Shown: positions 1 through 6,745 of the stretch, one piece after another
How the letters are laid out: every line of letters begins with the position of its first letter
How positions within the stretch are numbered: the first letter of the stretch is position 1
Source of the DNA: Planctomycetota bacterium
Lineage (GTDB): Bacteria; Planctomycetota; Phycisphaerae; Phycisphaerales; UBA1924
Reading direction: 5' to 3'
Assembly: GCA_023434205.1 (NCBI GenBank)
Contig: JAEYTB010000195.1
Span: 1 to 17,838 of the forward strand
DNA length: 17,838 bases
Program-made: the position numbers and the translations under genes
Notes under the pieces: generated by a model
Databases searched by the model: none
What the model was told of the DNA's origin: nothing
The model's input: only the letters and a program-made list of their open reading frames with translations

Positions 1-99
1 GGCGATGTCCTGGTCGATGATCTGCTGGAGAAAGTGCCGCGGCGCCGGCTCACCAGGACCATCGGAACTGCCAAGCGGAAGCTTTGGGTCGGTCGACAT
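1..99 (-). CDS. glnS: Glutaminyl-tRNA synthetase, N-terminal fragment (partial)
   Basis: Only the first 33 codons are inside the window; the gene runs off the left edge on the minus strand. The readable peptide begins MSTDPKLPLG and ends in RHFLQQIIDQDIA. That ending resembles the N-terminus of bacterial GlnRS, where a short variable leader precedes a (N/H)F(I/L)xxIIxxDLA segment just before the catalytic Rossmann domain. If correct, the enzyme charges tRNA-Gln with glutamine in the cytoplasm. The ATG at 99-97 is the only reasonable start. No Shine-Dalgarno precedes it, but a TACTAT hexamer (113-108) lies 8 bases upstream, which would fit a leaderless transcript. Codon use is mixed. The HIGH motif and the rest of the domain lie outside the window, so the call rests on about 13 residues plus position at an N-terminus; another protein cannot be excluded. 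Confidence 0.65.
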   Translation of the reverse strand, partial: MSTDPKLPLGSSDGPGEPAPRHFLQQIIDQDIA

Positions 100-107
100 A
101 AGGGCCA

Positions 108-113
108 ATAGTA
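108..113 (-). promoter_or_regulatory. Candidate -10 hexamer TACTAT for a leaderless glnS transcript
   Basis: On the minus strand TACTAT is followed by 8 bases and then the ATG of the glnS fragment. That places the expected transcription start at or within two bases of the start codon. No convincing -35 element is visible. The same TAC-N-N-T hexamer at 6-8 bases recurs before other genes in this window that lack a Shine-Dalgarno. Confidence 0.35.
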
Positions 114-177
114 GGTGCGGCCCGACGGCCACCAGCCCCCGTTGGTACCCGCAGCAAACCCTCTCGCACCCTCTTCA

Positions 178-192
178 ACCCGCGGAGCGGGT
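178..192. other. Small perfect stem-loop between glnS and the beta-propeller gene
   Basis: ACCCGC (178-183) pairs with GCGGGT (187-192) around a 3-base loop GGA. It lies beyond the stronger terminator hairpin at 216-243, in the spacer between two leftward genes. It has no following T-run on either strand. Role unknown; it could be a dispersed intergenic element. Confidence 0.4.
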
Positions 193-211
193 GACCCATC
201 GCCCCGCCCCC

Positions 212-243
212 AAAACCGCCCGCGGGCTCTCACCCGCGGGCGG
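212..243 (-). terminator. Rho-independent terminator of the leftward beta-propeller gene
   Basis: Bases 216-226 and 233-243 form a perfect 11-bp, almost pure GC stem with a 6-base loop (227-232). Read on the minus strand it begins 13 bases after the stop codon at 257 and is followed immediately by TTTT (complement of 212-215). Stem, position and T-run all fit intrinsic termination, which would separate this gene from glnS downstream. Confidence 0.75.
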
Positions 244-256
244 CTGATCTCAAACC

Positions 257-1633
257 TCAGCAGTTCCCCCCCGCCAGCACGCGGAAGAACGCCTCGATAT
301 CCGCGTCCGTCCCCACGTCCCCGTCGGAGTTGAAGTCCGCTCCCCCGCTGAAGCAGGTCGCGCAGCAGTTGCCCGCCAGGCACGCGAAGAACGCCTCGAT
401 GTCCGCGTCCGTGCCCACGTCGCCGTCGCCGTCAAAGTCGCTGGTCCCGCACGCCGGGCACGACGTCCGCACGGCCATCCGGTTCGCCGCCTGCCCGCCG
501 ATGTTCGCGAACGACCCCGCGACATACAGCTTGTCGTCGTGGTTCATCAGCCGGATGACCTGCGCATCCGCGCCGCCATCCACCGTCACCCACGTGTTCC
601 CCTCAAGCCGGAACAGCCGCACCAAGCCCAGCGCCGTCCCGCCGGCGTACAGCTTCTCCCCGCTGCCGTCGTCGAACACCTCCAGCGAGTTCACGCGCCC
701 CGTGGGGTTCTGGCCCACCGCCGTCCACGTCGTCCCGTCCCACTTGGCGACCTGCGCCAGCGCGCCGTTCACCCGCAGGTTGAACCCGCCGACGTACAGC
801 TCGCCGTTCCAGATCTTCATCGTCTGGACCTCGGCCGACACGATCGTGTGCCCAAGGTTCGTACCCACCGCCGTCCAGTTGGTCCCGTCCCACCGCGCCA
901 CGTTCAGCGCCGAGACGCCGTCCACCACGTTGAACCGCCCGCCGATGTAGAGCTGCCGCCCGCCGCCCATCCCGTCATCGTGCACGATCATCGAGAACAC
1001 CTGCGGGTTGATCGTCTGCGGCGGGTTGGTCCCCGGCTGCGTCAGGATCGGCATGCTCGTGACGATCGGCGTCAGCGTCGTCCCGTCCCACATGCCAACA
1101 CCGCCCGACGGCTGCCCGCCCAGCGTTTCAAAGAACCCGCCGAAGAACACCCGGTCCGTCCCCAGGAAGTCCGACGCAGTCATCGAAAACACCGAGTTCA
1201 CGCTGTTGAACGCCCACCCCGTCCCCAGCGAGTGGAACTGCGTGCCGTCCCACCGCGAGATGCTCTTCGTGTCCGGCACGCCCGCGGCGTCCGCATAAAA
1301 CCCACCGACATACAGGTCCCCGCCCATCTGCGCGAACGATGTCCCGAACGAGTTGCTCGGCGCATCGCCCAGCCCGCTGAGGAACGGCGACCACGTGCCC
1401 GTGTCCTGGTCGTACCGGGCGAGGTACTTCGTCCCAGTCACCCCCGCCATGTCCATGAACGACCCGCTCACCACCAGGTCCCCCTGGTAGATCGTCATCG
1501 CCCCCACGTACCCCGTGGTCGTCCCCGGGGTGCCCAGCGTCCGGTCCCACTCCGGCGTGCACTGACCAAACGAGCAGGAAGCGGCCGCGGCGAGAACGCC
1601 GCCGGCAAGGGTGGCACTGAGGTAACGCATCAT
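257..1633 (-). CDS. Exported beta-propeller-like repeat protein with C-terminal GC-type dockerin
   Basis: A 458-residue protein with a signal peptide (about residues 1-24, MMRYLSATLAGG... ending SFGQ). Residues about 25-390 hold six to seven irregular repeats built on xxRWDGTxWTAVG followed by a DGELYVGGxF strand, as in kelch or delta-60 style beta-propellers. Residues 392-458 are a Cys-rich double Asp repeat: DFDGDGDVGTDADIEAFF, then CLAGNCC, then a second DFNSDGDVGTDAD loop, ending LAGGNC. This matches GC-type dockerins of Phycisphaerae, thought to bind calcium and anchor surface proteins. No catalytic residues are recognisable, so a binding or structural role is inferred. Two ATGs are adjacent (1633 and 1630); the minus-strand site TTGGAGAG sits better spaced for the second one. 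A terminator follows at 212-243. Alanine and valine codons end in G here, unlike the rightward genes. Confidence 0.85.
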   Translation of the reverse strand: MMRYLSATLAGGVLAAAASCSFGQCTPEWDRTLGTPGTTTGYVGAMTIYQGDLVVSGSFMDMAGVTGTKYLARYDQDTGTWSPFLSGLGDAPSNSFGTSFAQMGGDLYVGGFYADAAGVPDTKSISRWDGTQFHSLGTGWAFNSVNSVFSMTASDFLGTDRVFFGGFFETLGGQPSGGVGMWDGTTLTPIVTSMPILTQPGTNPPQTINPQVFSMIVHDDGMGGGRQLYIGGRFNVVDGVSALNVARWDGTNWTAVGTNLGHTIVSAEVQTMKIWNGELYVGGFNLRVNGALAQVAKWDGTTWTAVGQNPTGRVNSLEVFDDGSGEKLYAGGTALGLVRLFRLEGNTWVTVDGGADAQVIRLMNHDDKLYVAGSFANIGGQAANRMAVRTSCPACGTSDFDGDGDVGTDADIEAFFACLAGNCCATCFSGGADFNSDGDVGTDADIEAFFRVLAGGNC

Positions 1634-1975
1634 CTCTCTCCAAGAAAAGGTGTGTAGCGCCGCACGAGCGTGCCGCGGGCTGGCCTGTACGCCATCCGCC
1701 CGCCCCGGTTGCGGGTAACGCGTAACCCCGCTGCCCCTTCATCACGAACACACTTCAAACGCATCAACAACCCGGCCCTTCCCAGCCCCCGGACCGCCCT
1801 CGCGCGCCCACCCCGCGCCACGCCCTCCCACAAAAAAACGCAACCCCCAAGCAATCCCCCGCCCCCCTCCCGACATCCCCTGATCGAGAGAGAGCTCCGC
1901 CGCGTTTCTGTGCCGGCGCCCCCCACGCGCCCGCGGCGTTCATCAACCTCCCCTCTCCCCGAAAGGAGACCCGCC
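1634..1975. other. 342-bp divergent intergenic region
   Basis: No gene is supported here. The region lies between the starts of two divergent exported-protein genes and must hold both promoters, but I see no convincing -35/-10 pair; TACACA on the minus strand (1656-1651) is a weak -10 candidate for the leftward gene. An imperfect palindrome with an ACGCGT centre sits at 1713-1728 (one mismatched pair). A seven-A tract lies at 1832-1838. The reading frame of the sugar dehydrogenase stays open through much of this stretch, but that part is C-rich, low in complexity and lacks a signal peptide, so I treat it as non-coding. Confidence 0.6.
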
Positions 1976-3508
1976 ATGACCTCGTCCCCGACGACCACGC
2001 TCCTCCTGCGCGCCCTCCCCGCCCTCGCCCTCCTCGCCGCGGCCAGCCCCGCCAACGCACAGGTCATCGTCCCCGTCCCCCAGGGCGACATCGGCATCGA
2101 GCTCCAGCCCATCGCCACCGGCCTGCGCGCCCCCATCCTCGTCACCCACGCCGGCGACGGCTCCAACCGCCTCTTCATCGTTGACCAGGCCGGACAGATC
2201 CTCATCCACAACGGCCTCCAGGTCCTTCCCACACCCTTCCTCGACCTCACCTCGACCATCGTCACCGTCAACCCCGGCTTCGATGAACGCGGCGTGCTCG
2301 GCCTGGCCTTCCACCCTGACTACGAGACCAACGGCCGCTTCTTTGTCCGCTACAGCGTCCCGCGCCAGGGCGTGCAGGGCGTCGACCCCTGCTTCGGCAC
2401 CGCTCGCGCCTGCCACTCCGAAGTCCTCGCCGAGTTCACCGTCTCTGCCAACCCCAACATCGCCAACCCCACCCCCACCGTCCTGCTCACCATCGAGAAG
2501 CCCCAGTTCAACCACAACTCCGGCGACATCGCCTTCGGCCCCGACGGCTACCTCTACATGGGCATGGGCGACGGCGGCGGAGCCAACGACGGCCTCGCCG
2601 ACACCCCGCCCTCCCACGGCCCCATCGGCAGCGGCCAGAACCTCGCCACCAAGCTCGGCAAAATGCTCCGCTTCGACGTGAGCACGCCCGGCCAGCTCGC
2701 GATCCCCCCCAGCAACCCCTTCATCAACACCCCCAACGCCGACCCCGCCATCTACGCCTACGGCCTCCGCAACCCCTACCGCTTCTCCTTCGACGACCAG
2801 CCCGGCGGTGACAACAACCTCTACCTCGCCGATGTCGGCCAGAACCTCCTCGAAGAGATCAACATCATCCGCCCCGGCCGCAACTACGGCTGGGTCATCA
2901 TGGAGGGCACCATCTGCTTTAACCCCTTCCAGCCCGGCGTCCCGCTCCCCTCCTGCAACTCCGCCGGCATGACCCGCCCCATCGCCCAGTTCGGCCGCGA
3001 TGTCGGCATCGCCGTCATCGGCGGCTACCTCTACCGCGGCAACCTCGTCCCCCAGCTCCGCGGCAAGTACGTCTTCGGCGACTTCTCCACCGCCTTCAAC
3101 GCCCCCAACGGCCACCTCTTCTACATGACCCCCGTCCCCGGCTTCGCCGCCTCGCAGATTCTCCGCCTCAAGCTCGGCGCCAACAACCGCACCTTCGGCC
3201 TGTTCTTGAAGGGCATGGGCCGCGACGAGCAGGGCGAGCTCTACTTCACCGGCGGCACCATTTTGGGCCCCACCGGCAACACCGGCATCATCTACCGCAT
3301 GGGCGCCATCCCCTGCGCCACCTCCGACTTCAACGGCGACGGCGACTTCGGCACCGAGCTCGACATCGAGGCCTTCTTCGAGTGCCTCGCCGGCAACTGC
3401 TGCCCCACCTGCTGGCACCTGGGCGCCGACGTCAATGCCGACGGCGATGTCGGCAACGACTCCGACATCGAAGCCTTCTTCCGCGTCCTGGCCGGCGGAA
3501 CCTGCTGA
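1976..3508 (+). CDS. Exported PQQ-dependent sugar dehydrogenase with GC-type dockerin tail
   Basis: A 510-residue protein. The start at 1976 is chosen because AAAGGAG (1962-1968) lies 7 bases upstream and a clean signal peptide follows (residues 1-29, ending SPANAQ). Residues about 45-440 match the soluble glucose/sorbosone dehydrogenase beta-propeller (GSDH family, PQQ cofactor): FDERGVLGLAFHPDY near 102-116, FNHNSGDIAFGPDGYLY, YAYGLRNPYRFSFDD, LYLADVGQN and GRNYGW all appear in the usual order. Such enzymes oxidise aldose sugars outside the cytoplasm and pass electrons to quinones or cytochromes. Residues 445-510 are the dockerin: DFNGDGDFGTELDIEAFF, CLAGNCCPTC and a second loop, ending LAGGTC. 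The substrate cannot be read from the sequence; oxidation of polysaccharide breakdown products is a guess. The gene ends before a stem-loop and a bidirectional terminator. Confidence 0.88.
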   Translation: MTSSPTTTLLLRALPALALLAAASPANAQVIVPVPQGDIGIELQPIATGLRAPILVTHAGDGSNRLFIVDQAGQILIHNGLQVLPTPFLDLTSTIVTVNPGFDERGVLGLAFHPDYETNGRFFVRYSVPRQGVQGVDPCFGTARACHSEVLAEFTVSANPNIANPTPTVLLTIEKPQFNHNSGDIAFGPDGYLYMGMGDGGGANDGLADTPPSHGPIGSGQNLATKLGKMLRFDVSTPGQLAIPPSNPFINTPNADPAIYAYGLRNPYRFSFDDQPGGDNNLYLADVGQNLLEEINIIRPGRNYGWVIMEGTICFNPFQPGVPLPSCNSAGMTRPIAQFGRDVGIAVIGGYLYRGNLVPQLRGKYVFGDFSTAFNAPNGHLFYMTPVPGFAASQILRLKLGANNRTFGLFLKGMGRDEQGELYFTGGTILGPTGNTGIIYRMGAIPCATSDFNGDGDFGTELDIEAFFECLAGNCCPTCWHLGADVNADGDVGNDSDIEAFFRVLAGGTC

Positions 3509-3524
3509 ACAACGACGGACGAGA

Positions 3525-3542
3525 CCGGAGCGAAGGCTCCGG
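3525..3542. other. Perfect 7-bp stem-loop after the sugar dehydrogenase
   Basis: CCGGAGC (3525-3531) pairs with GCTCCGG (3536-3542) around the loop GAAG. It sits 16 bases after the stop codon and before the terminator at 3570-3593. It lacks its own T-run, so it is more likely an RNA 3'-end stabiliser, or a site unrelated to termination. Confidence 0.5.
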
Positions 3543-3563
3543 GCGAGTGCTTCACTCCAAAAA

Positions 3564-3598
3564 CAGAAAAGGCCCGGGCACCCGCCCGGGCCTCTTTT
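3564..3598. terminator. Bidirectional intrinsic terminator between convergent genes
   Basis: AGGCCCGGGC (3570-3579) pairs perfectly with GCCCGGGCCT (3584-3593) around a 4-base loop ACCC. Rightward it is followed by CTTTTC. Leftward the flank reads CCTTTTCTGTTTTT. It therefore can end both the sugar dehydrogenase transcript and the leftward PEP-CTERM transcript, whose stops lie on either side of it. Confidence 0.85.
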
Positions 3599-3616
3599 CG
3601 TTCCTATCCAAACTTC

Positions 3617-4234
3617 TTACCGCCGCCGGCGCCCCATCACCAGCACGCCCAGCCCCATCACCACCGCCACGCCGGGCGCCGGCACCACGCCCGGGCTCCC
3701 CACGTCGCCCAGCGCCGACACGTACGACCCGTACTGGTCGCCCGCCGCCGCGAAGAACCACGCCGACACGTTGTTCGTGCCCCAGTTCGCCGGCGTCGTG
3801 ATGCCCGAGATGAGCTGTGTGCGGATCGTTCCCAGGATGTTCTGGTCCCCGAACGTCAGCCGGTCCACCAGCGCCACGCCGTTGTAGATGTTGATCTCAT
3901 CGTTGCGGCCCAGGTTCGTCGTGTTGCTGCCCACCACCTTCACGCTCGCCGCCAGGCCCCACGCCGCGCGGAAGTCCGCCGCGCCCGCCTCCGTGATGAT
4001 CACCGACTCGCCAGGCGCCACTACGCCGAAGGACGACAGGTCCAGCACGCCCGGCAGGCGGCTGTCATCGTCGAAGCTCCAGCCCGTCATGTCGATCGGG
4101 GCCGCGCCGGTGTTCGTCAGCTCAATGAACTCCCCGCCATTGGCCTGGTACGCCCACTCCGTGATCCGGATGTCCGCCTTGGCCGCAATCCCCGCCGCGC
4201 ACACGCACAGCGCCGCACTCATCGCCTTCATCAT
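3617..4234 (-). CDS. Exported lamin-tail-domain protein with PEP-CTERM sorting signal
   Basis: A 205-residue protein. Residues 1-20 form a signal peptide (MMKAMSAALC... AAKA). Residues about 21-130 fit a lamin-tail (LTD) beta-sandwich: IRITEWAYQANGGEFIELTNTG, then DMTGWSFDDDSR, then APGESVIIT and a DRLTFGD strand. The C-terminus (184-205) is VPAP, a hydrophobic stretch, then GRRRR. This is the tripartite PEP-CTERM form common in planctomycetes, which is recognised by an exosortase that cuts and re-anchors the protein. No enzyme motif is visible; adhesion or extracellular matrix is inferred. Two adjacent ATGs (4234, 4231) follow AAGGAGAG on the minus strand, 6 bases before the first. Valine codons are nearly all GTG, opposite to the rightward neighbours. 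It converges with the sugar dehydrogenase and diverges from the phytase-like gene. Confidence 0.85.
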   Translation of the reverse strand: MMKAMSAALCVCAAGIAAKADIRITEWAYQANGGEFIELTNTGAAPIDMTGWSFDDDSRLPGVLDLSSFGVVAPGESVIITEAGAADFRAAWGLAASVKVVGSNTTNLGRNDEINIYNGVALVDRLTFGDQNILGTIRTQLISGITTPANWGTNNVSAWFFAAAGDQYGSYVSALGDVGSPGVVPAPGVAVVMGLGVLVMGRRRR

Positions 4235-4381
4235 GCCTGTCTCTCCTTGCGCGGACCTTCCAGTCCGCGTCGGGGCAAGACTAGAGCACCCGCCCCATGC
4301 GCTGCGCGCACCTTGCGCTAGGCATCAATGAAGATTGCGCTCAGCCCGCCAGCCCCGCACGCCCACGACTCCAGAGCCCAG

Positions 4382-4387
4382 TACCTT
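4382..4387 (+). promoter_or_regulatory. Candidate -10 hexamer TACCTT for a leaderless transcript
   Basis: TACCTT is followed by exactly 8 bases and then the ATG at 4396, with no Shine-Dalgarno between. The spacing matches that before the glnS-like gene and nuoF. No -35 element is recognisable. Confidence 0.35.
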
Positions 4388-4395
4388 CATCCCCA

Positions 4396-5586
4396 ATGCT
4401 CACGCACATCCTTTCACTCTCGTCCCTCCTCCTCACTCACGCAGCCGCGGCACAGATCGAGCTCGTTGCCACAGCCTCTATCCCCGGAGACGCCCGCGAC
4501 CTTTCCAGGCTCCCCCACCGCGGCGAGCCCTGCCCCCCCGACCGCCTCGGCGGATTCGGCTCCGGCATCGAGCCCGCGCCCACACCCGGCCTCTTTTTCG
4601 CCCTCGCCGACCGCGGCCCCTTCGACGGCGCCGCCGACTACCCCTGCCGCGTTCACACCTTTCAACTCGCGCTCGCCCCCGATAAGGCCGGCCGCCTTGT
4701 CCTCTCGCCCCGCCTCACCAATACCACCCTCCTCACCGACGAGAACGCCCGCCCATTCACCGGCAGCTCCGCCGCGACCGACCCCGCCAACCCCGCCTTG
4801 TCCATGCGGCTCGACCCCGAGGGCATCCGTCTTTCCCGGGCCCGCACGCTCTTCATCAGCGAGGAGTACGCGCCCGCCATTGATGAGTTCTCGCTTGAAG
4901 GCCGCCGCCTCCGCCGCCTTACCATCCCGACCGCCTTCCTCTGCCCCGCCCCCCACGCCGACGCACCCACCGAGGCCCGCAACCCCCGCGGCCGCCAGCC
5001 CAACCGCGGTTTCGAGGGCCTCGCCATCTCCCCCGACGGTTCCACGCTCTTCGCCATCCTCCAGAGCCCCCTCACCCAGGACAACGCCACCGACGCCTCC
5101 GGCAAGCGCCGCGGCACCAACATCCGCATCCTCGAAGTCAACGCCGCGACCGGTTCATCCCGCCAACTCGTCTACCCGCTCTCCGACCCGCGCCACGGCG
5201 TCAGCGAAATCCTCGCCATCACCGACCAACACCTGCTCGTCCTGGAGCGCGACGGAAAGGCCGGTGCCGACGCCGTGAGCCGCGCCCTCTACCGCATCAA
5301 CACCCGCGACGCGACCGATGTTTCCGCGATCGACGCCCTCCCCGCCCGCGGCCTGCCCGCCGGCGTGACCCCCGTCTCGAAGTCCCTGTTCCTCGACTTC
5401 ATGGACGACCGCTTCGCCCTCGCCGGCCCTTCGATGCCCGAAAAGATCGAGGGTCTCTGTTACGGCCCCACGCTCGACGACGGCCGCGTCACACTCCTGG
5501 TCACCACCGACAACGACCTGAAAGAAGACCAGCCGAGCTGGTTCTGGCTCTTCGCCATGCCGCGCGAGCACCTCCGCGAGCCGTGA
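4396..5586 (+). CDS. Exported phytase-like / esterase-like domain protein
   Basis: A 396-residue protein. I start it at 4396 because the residues that follow form a signal peptide (1-20, MLTHILSLSS... HAAAAQ); a longer in-frame opening from 4297 would bury it. The mature part fits the family named esterase-like activity of phytase, a beta-propeller: LFFALADRG (67-75), DPEGIRL (140-146), LFISEEYAP (152-160), GFEGLAISPDG (205-215), EILAI followed by LLVLERD (271-286) and KIEGLCYGP (350-358). Members are exported proteins linked to phosphate-ester hydrolysis, but the enzymatic role is poorly established and the substrate here is unknown. No dockerin or PEP-CTERM tail is present, so it is probably periplasmic or released. 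No Shine-Dalgarno is seen; a TACCTT hexamer sits 8 bases before the ATG. Confidence 0.8.
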   Translation: MLTHILSLSSLLLTHAAAAQIELVATASIPGDARDLSRLPHRGEPCPPDRLGGFGSGIEPAPTPGLFFALADRGPFDGAADYPCRVHTFQLALAPDKAGRLVLSPRLTNTTLLTDENARPFTGSSAATDPANPALSMRLDPEGIRLSRARTLFISEEYAPAIDEFSLEGRRLRRLTIPTAFLCPAPHADAPTEARNPRGRQPNRGFEGLAISPDGSTLFAILQSPLTQDNATDASGKRRGTNIRILEVNAATGSSRQLVYPLSDPRHGVSEILAITDQHLLVLERDGKAGADAVSRALYRINTRDATDVSAIDALPARGLPAGVTPVSKSLFLDFMDDRFALAGPSMPEKIEGLCYGPTLDDGRVTLLVTTDNDLKEDQPSWFWLFAMPREHLREP

Positions 5587-5684
5587 CGACACCCCGCCCC
5601 CGCGAGTTCGCCCCATCTTCGCGCCGTCCTAGCGCAATCTGAACACTCCCGCGGGCTCTTCAACATACGTTCCCGCCTTACACC

Positions 5685-5690
5685 GGGGAG
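5685..5690 (+). promoter_or_regulatory. Ribosome binding site that sets a TTG start
   Basis: GGGGAG ends 8 bases before the TTG at 5699. An ATG at 5691 directly abuts this site with no spacing and opens only a 16-codon frame, so the TTG in the long frame is the better start. Confidence 0.6.
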
Positions 5691-5698
5691 ATGTCCTC

Positions 5699-6700
5699 TT
5701 GCGCACACCGCCCGCAGCGCGCCGCAGCGCCTTCACACTGATCGAGCTGCTCGTCGTCATCGCCGTCATCGCGCTGCTCATCGGCATCCTCTTGCCCTCC
5801 CTCGGCACCGCACGCGACCTCGCGCGCCAGACCCGTTGCATGAGCAACCTCCGCCAGATCGGCATCGCCGTGAACAGCTACTCATCCTCCAACCGCGGCT
5901 TCTACTCCAGCGGCCGCTTCGACAACCGCCTCAACTCCGGCCCCGGCCCCATCGACGAGGCCGGATGGCTCGCCGACATGGTCCGCGACGAGCTCTGCGT
6001 CCCCGGCCGCCTCCTCTGCCCCACCAACCCCGCCCAGCTCACGCAGTCCCTCACGAGCGGGCGGCTCACCGACCGGCCCGCGAAGGCGTTCAACATCCCC
6101 ACCGACCAGGAAGACCTGCTCGCCCGCGGCTTCAACACCAACTACACCATGGCTTGGTACATGGCCTACGCCGAGTTCAAGAGCCCGCGCAACCCCAGCA
6201 ACGACCCTCAGCGCACCGTCTATACCAAAGGCCCCCTCAAGGACAGCCACATCGTCGGCATCACGCCGAGCTATGTGCCGCTGATGGCCGACGGGCGCGT
6301 CGAGGACGGCACCTCCGCCGGACAGTCGATCGAGATCATCGGCGGCCGCTCCTACCGCTTCGTCAAGGACCTCACCGACGGGCCCTACGGCCAGGTGTCC
6401 GATGGCACCTGGGCCCGCCAGAAGTACTCCGACTTCGGCCCCGCCCACGGCAAGGCCCCCGGCGGCGCCGTCAACAACTCCGCCGCGGGCGCCAACTTCA
6501 AGAACCACGACAAGTACTTCGGCAACTTCCTCTTCGCCGACGGCCACGTCGCCACCATCGCCGACACCAACCGCGACGGGGAGTACGGCTGGTTCTCCGG
6601 CTCCTCTCCGGCGCCCAACGCGGTGTACGACGACGACATCGAGGGCCGCGTCTTCGGCGGCGTCCTCAGCACCGGCCGCTTCTGGCGGCCCAACGAATAG
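5699..6700 (+). CDS. Prepilin-type (pseudopilin-like) protein with FADGH motif
   Basis: A 333-residue protein with a TTG start supported by GGGGAG 8 bases upstream. Residues 2-11 are a short basic leader (RTPPAARRSA), followed by FTLIELLVVIAVIALLIGILLPSL, the methylation/cleavage segment of type IV pilins and type II secretion pseudopilins, with the conserved Glu at position 16. The residue before the cleavage point is Ala, not the usual Gly. After the helix come CMSNLRQIGIAVNSY and a long globular domain, with NFLFADGHV around 277-284, the C-terminal signature of planctomycete prepilin-like proteins (related to DUF1559 and H-X9-DG proteins). It would be inserted in the inner membrane, processed by a prepilin peptidase and possibly assembled into a pseudopilus; planctomycetes have many such paralogues of unknown role. 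The next gene starts 45 bases later with no terminator between, so co-transcription is likely. Confidence 0.85.
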   Translation: MRTPPAARRSAFTLIELLVVIAVIALLIGILLPSLGTARDLARQTRCMSNLRQIGIAVNSYSSSNRGFYSSGRFDNRLNSGPGPIDEAGWLADMVRDELCVPGRLLCPTNPAQLTQSLTSGRLTDRPAKAFNIPTDQEDLLARGFNTNYTMAWYMAYAEFKSPRNPSNDPQRTVYTKGPLKDSHIVGITPSYVPLMADGRVEDGTSAGQSIEIIGGRSYRFVKDLTDGPYGQVSDGTWARQKYSDFGPAHGKAPGGAVNNSAAGANFKNHDKYFGNFLFADGHVATIADTNRDGEYGWFSGSSPAPNAVYDDDIEGRVFGGVLSTGRFWRPNE

Positions 6701-6745
6701 CCCTTTCCCCGCTTTCCGCTTTCGACACCGACCCTGGAGAGAGAG

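Noticed and set aside
539..1657. A 372-codon rightward frame opposite the beta-propeller gene
   Set aside because: Arg/Pro/His-rich shadow without recognisable motifs; the minus strand carries signal peptide, repeats and dockerin.
1670..1975. In-frame N-terminal extension of the sugar dehydrogenase
   Set aside because: No signal or domain, low complexity, and AAAGGAG plus a signal peptide support the start at 1976.
1943..3418. A 491-codon minus-strand open frame over the sugar dehydrogenase
   Set aside because: Antisense shadow with the same Gly/Val/Ala/Glu bias; no domain or signal is visible and the opposite strand encodes a recognised family.
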